Shown in pieces: positions 63,619 to 64,000 of a stretch of DNA of 64,000 bases. The DNA is from Bacteroidota bacterium (lineage in GTDB: Bacteria; Bacteroidota; Bacteroidia; Chitinophagales; Chitinophagaceae), in the NCBI GenBank assembly GCA_005882315.1, contig VBAR01000001.1:2615736-2679735 (forward strand), given 5' to 3'. The notes beneath the pieces were generated by a model. It did not search any database. It was not told where the DNA came from and saw only the letters and a list, made by a program, of their open reading frames with translations. Both the position numbers and the translations under genes were made by a program. The stretch's first letter is position 1. Every line of letters starts with the position of its first letter.

Positions 63619-64000
63619 ATGGCTTATACTGTGTTAATAATTGTTTATTCATTGTTAGTGTACAAATTGCCGTTGATCGGAACAGCAATTGATGTTACAA
63701 TGAAGCAAAAAGCAATCGGGTTTAATTTTTAAGTTGTGCGAATAACAAGCATTCAATCAGTGCGACGAAATCACTATCAAAATAAATGTCATCTTTACAC
63801 TTATTAGTATTAAAACTAATTATAAATAGCCAGAAAATTGTTCATAAAAACCCGGTGTAGGATTTTACAAAACGAAGCTTTTAAATTGTCAGAGGCAGCA
63901 GGAATGCCTGATAAGAATTTAGTGTAATATTTTTCTTACTTATAGAGACATAGTAAGAGGGTGTAGTGAGGATGATTTTTTTTATTCTTTTTAATTTTTA
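63619..64000. other. Gene-free right edge, probable promoter region of block C
   Basis: No gene is seen in this AT-rich stretch. It must hold the promoter of the esterase genes. CAAAATAA at about 63779-63786 is a one-mismatch match to a minus-strand -7 box, without a convincing -33 partner. A 6-bp hairpin (CTTACT at 63935 with AGTAAG at 63952) has no T run. Confidence 0.4.

Noticed and set aside
63935-63957. Hairpin CTTACT/AGTAAG near the right edge as a terminator
   Set aside because: It has only 6 AT-rich base pairs, no T run on either strand and no upstream gene in view to terminate.

Overview
The window looks like a chromosomal segment from a member of the Bacteroidota, most likely Chitinophagaceae or a close relative. 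The evidence is a SusC/SusD pair, many secreted enzymes with Sec or lipoprotein signals, low GC, weak Shine-Dalgarno signals, and a tRNA promoter that fits the Bacteroidota consensus (TTTG, 20-bp spacer, TAnnTTTG). Assignment below phylum level is inference.

Layout. Positions 1-3254 are ordinary chromosome: a 5'-truncated beta-CASP metallo-beta-lactamase RNase, a frameshifted DUF4242 gene, a DUF4136 lipoprotein, tRNA-Glu(TTC) with its own promoter and terminator, and a small lipoprotein. From about 3.4 kb to the right edge almost everything serves plant-polysaccharide use. Block A (3462-26840, minus strand) runs from susC/susD through an oxidative pentose module (semialdehyde dehydrogenase, IlvD/EDD dehydratase, KdaD-like FAH enzyme), an esterase, a DUF1080 protein, five GH43 enzymes, a GH95 enzyme, an SMP-30 lactonase and two small secreted proteins. 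Block B (27018-43512, plus strand) starts with an AraC regulator divergent from susC. It continues with an FGGY kinase, a BASS transporter, two exported RraA-family proteins, a Tat-exported enolase-superfamily enzyme, a frameshifted CE6-like esterase, GH31, GH127/146, an exported YhcH/YiaL protein, a cupin-lactonase fusion and another lactonase. Block C (43543-63618, minus strand) holds a sialate-esterase-like protein, an S9-like hydrolase, GH51, a beta-helix protein, a small secreted protein, a double cupin, a PQQ dehydrogenase with a haem-c domain, a haem-c dehydrogenase-like lipoprotein, ThuA and four genes carrying five CE1-type esterase domains.

How the genes may work together. SusC/SusD would import arabinose-rich oligosaccharides. 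GH43, GH51 and GH127/146 would remove alpha- and beta-L-arabinose, GH31 and GH95 would remove alpha-xylosyl and alpha-L-fucosyl or galactosyl side groups, and the esterases would remove acetyl or feruloyl decorations. The fate of the sugars looks oxidative: no pentose isomerase is visible. The window encodes instead a PQQ dehydrogenase, three lactonases, an aldonate dehydratase, a KdaD-like enzyme and a 2-oxoglutarate-semialdehyde dehydrogenase, which is a Weimberg-type route.

The most unusual feature is that many sugar-acid enzymes (the dehydrogenase, the lactonases, the enolase-superfamily enzyme, two RraA-fold proteins and a putative anomerase) carry export signals. This suggests a sugar-oxidation pathway running partly in the periplasm and feeding acids through the BASS transporter. 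It is a hypothesis built from signal peptides and gene order. Two genes are broken by what look like one-base losses in homopolymers, so assembly error is possible at those sites.
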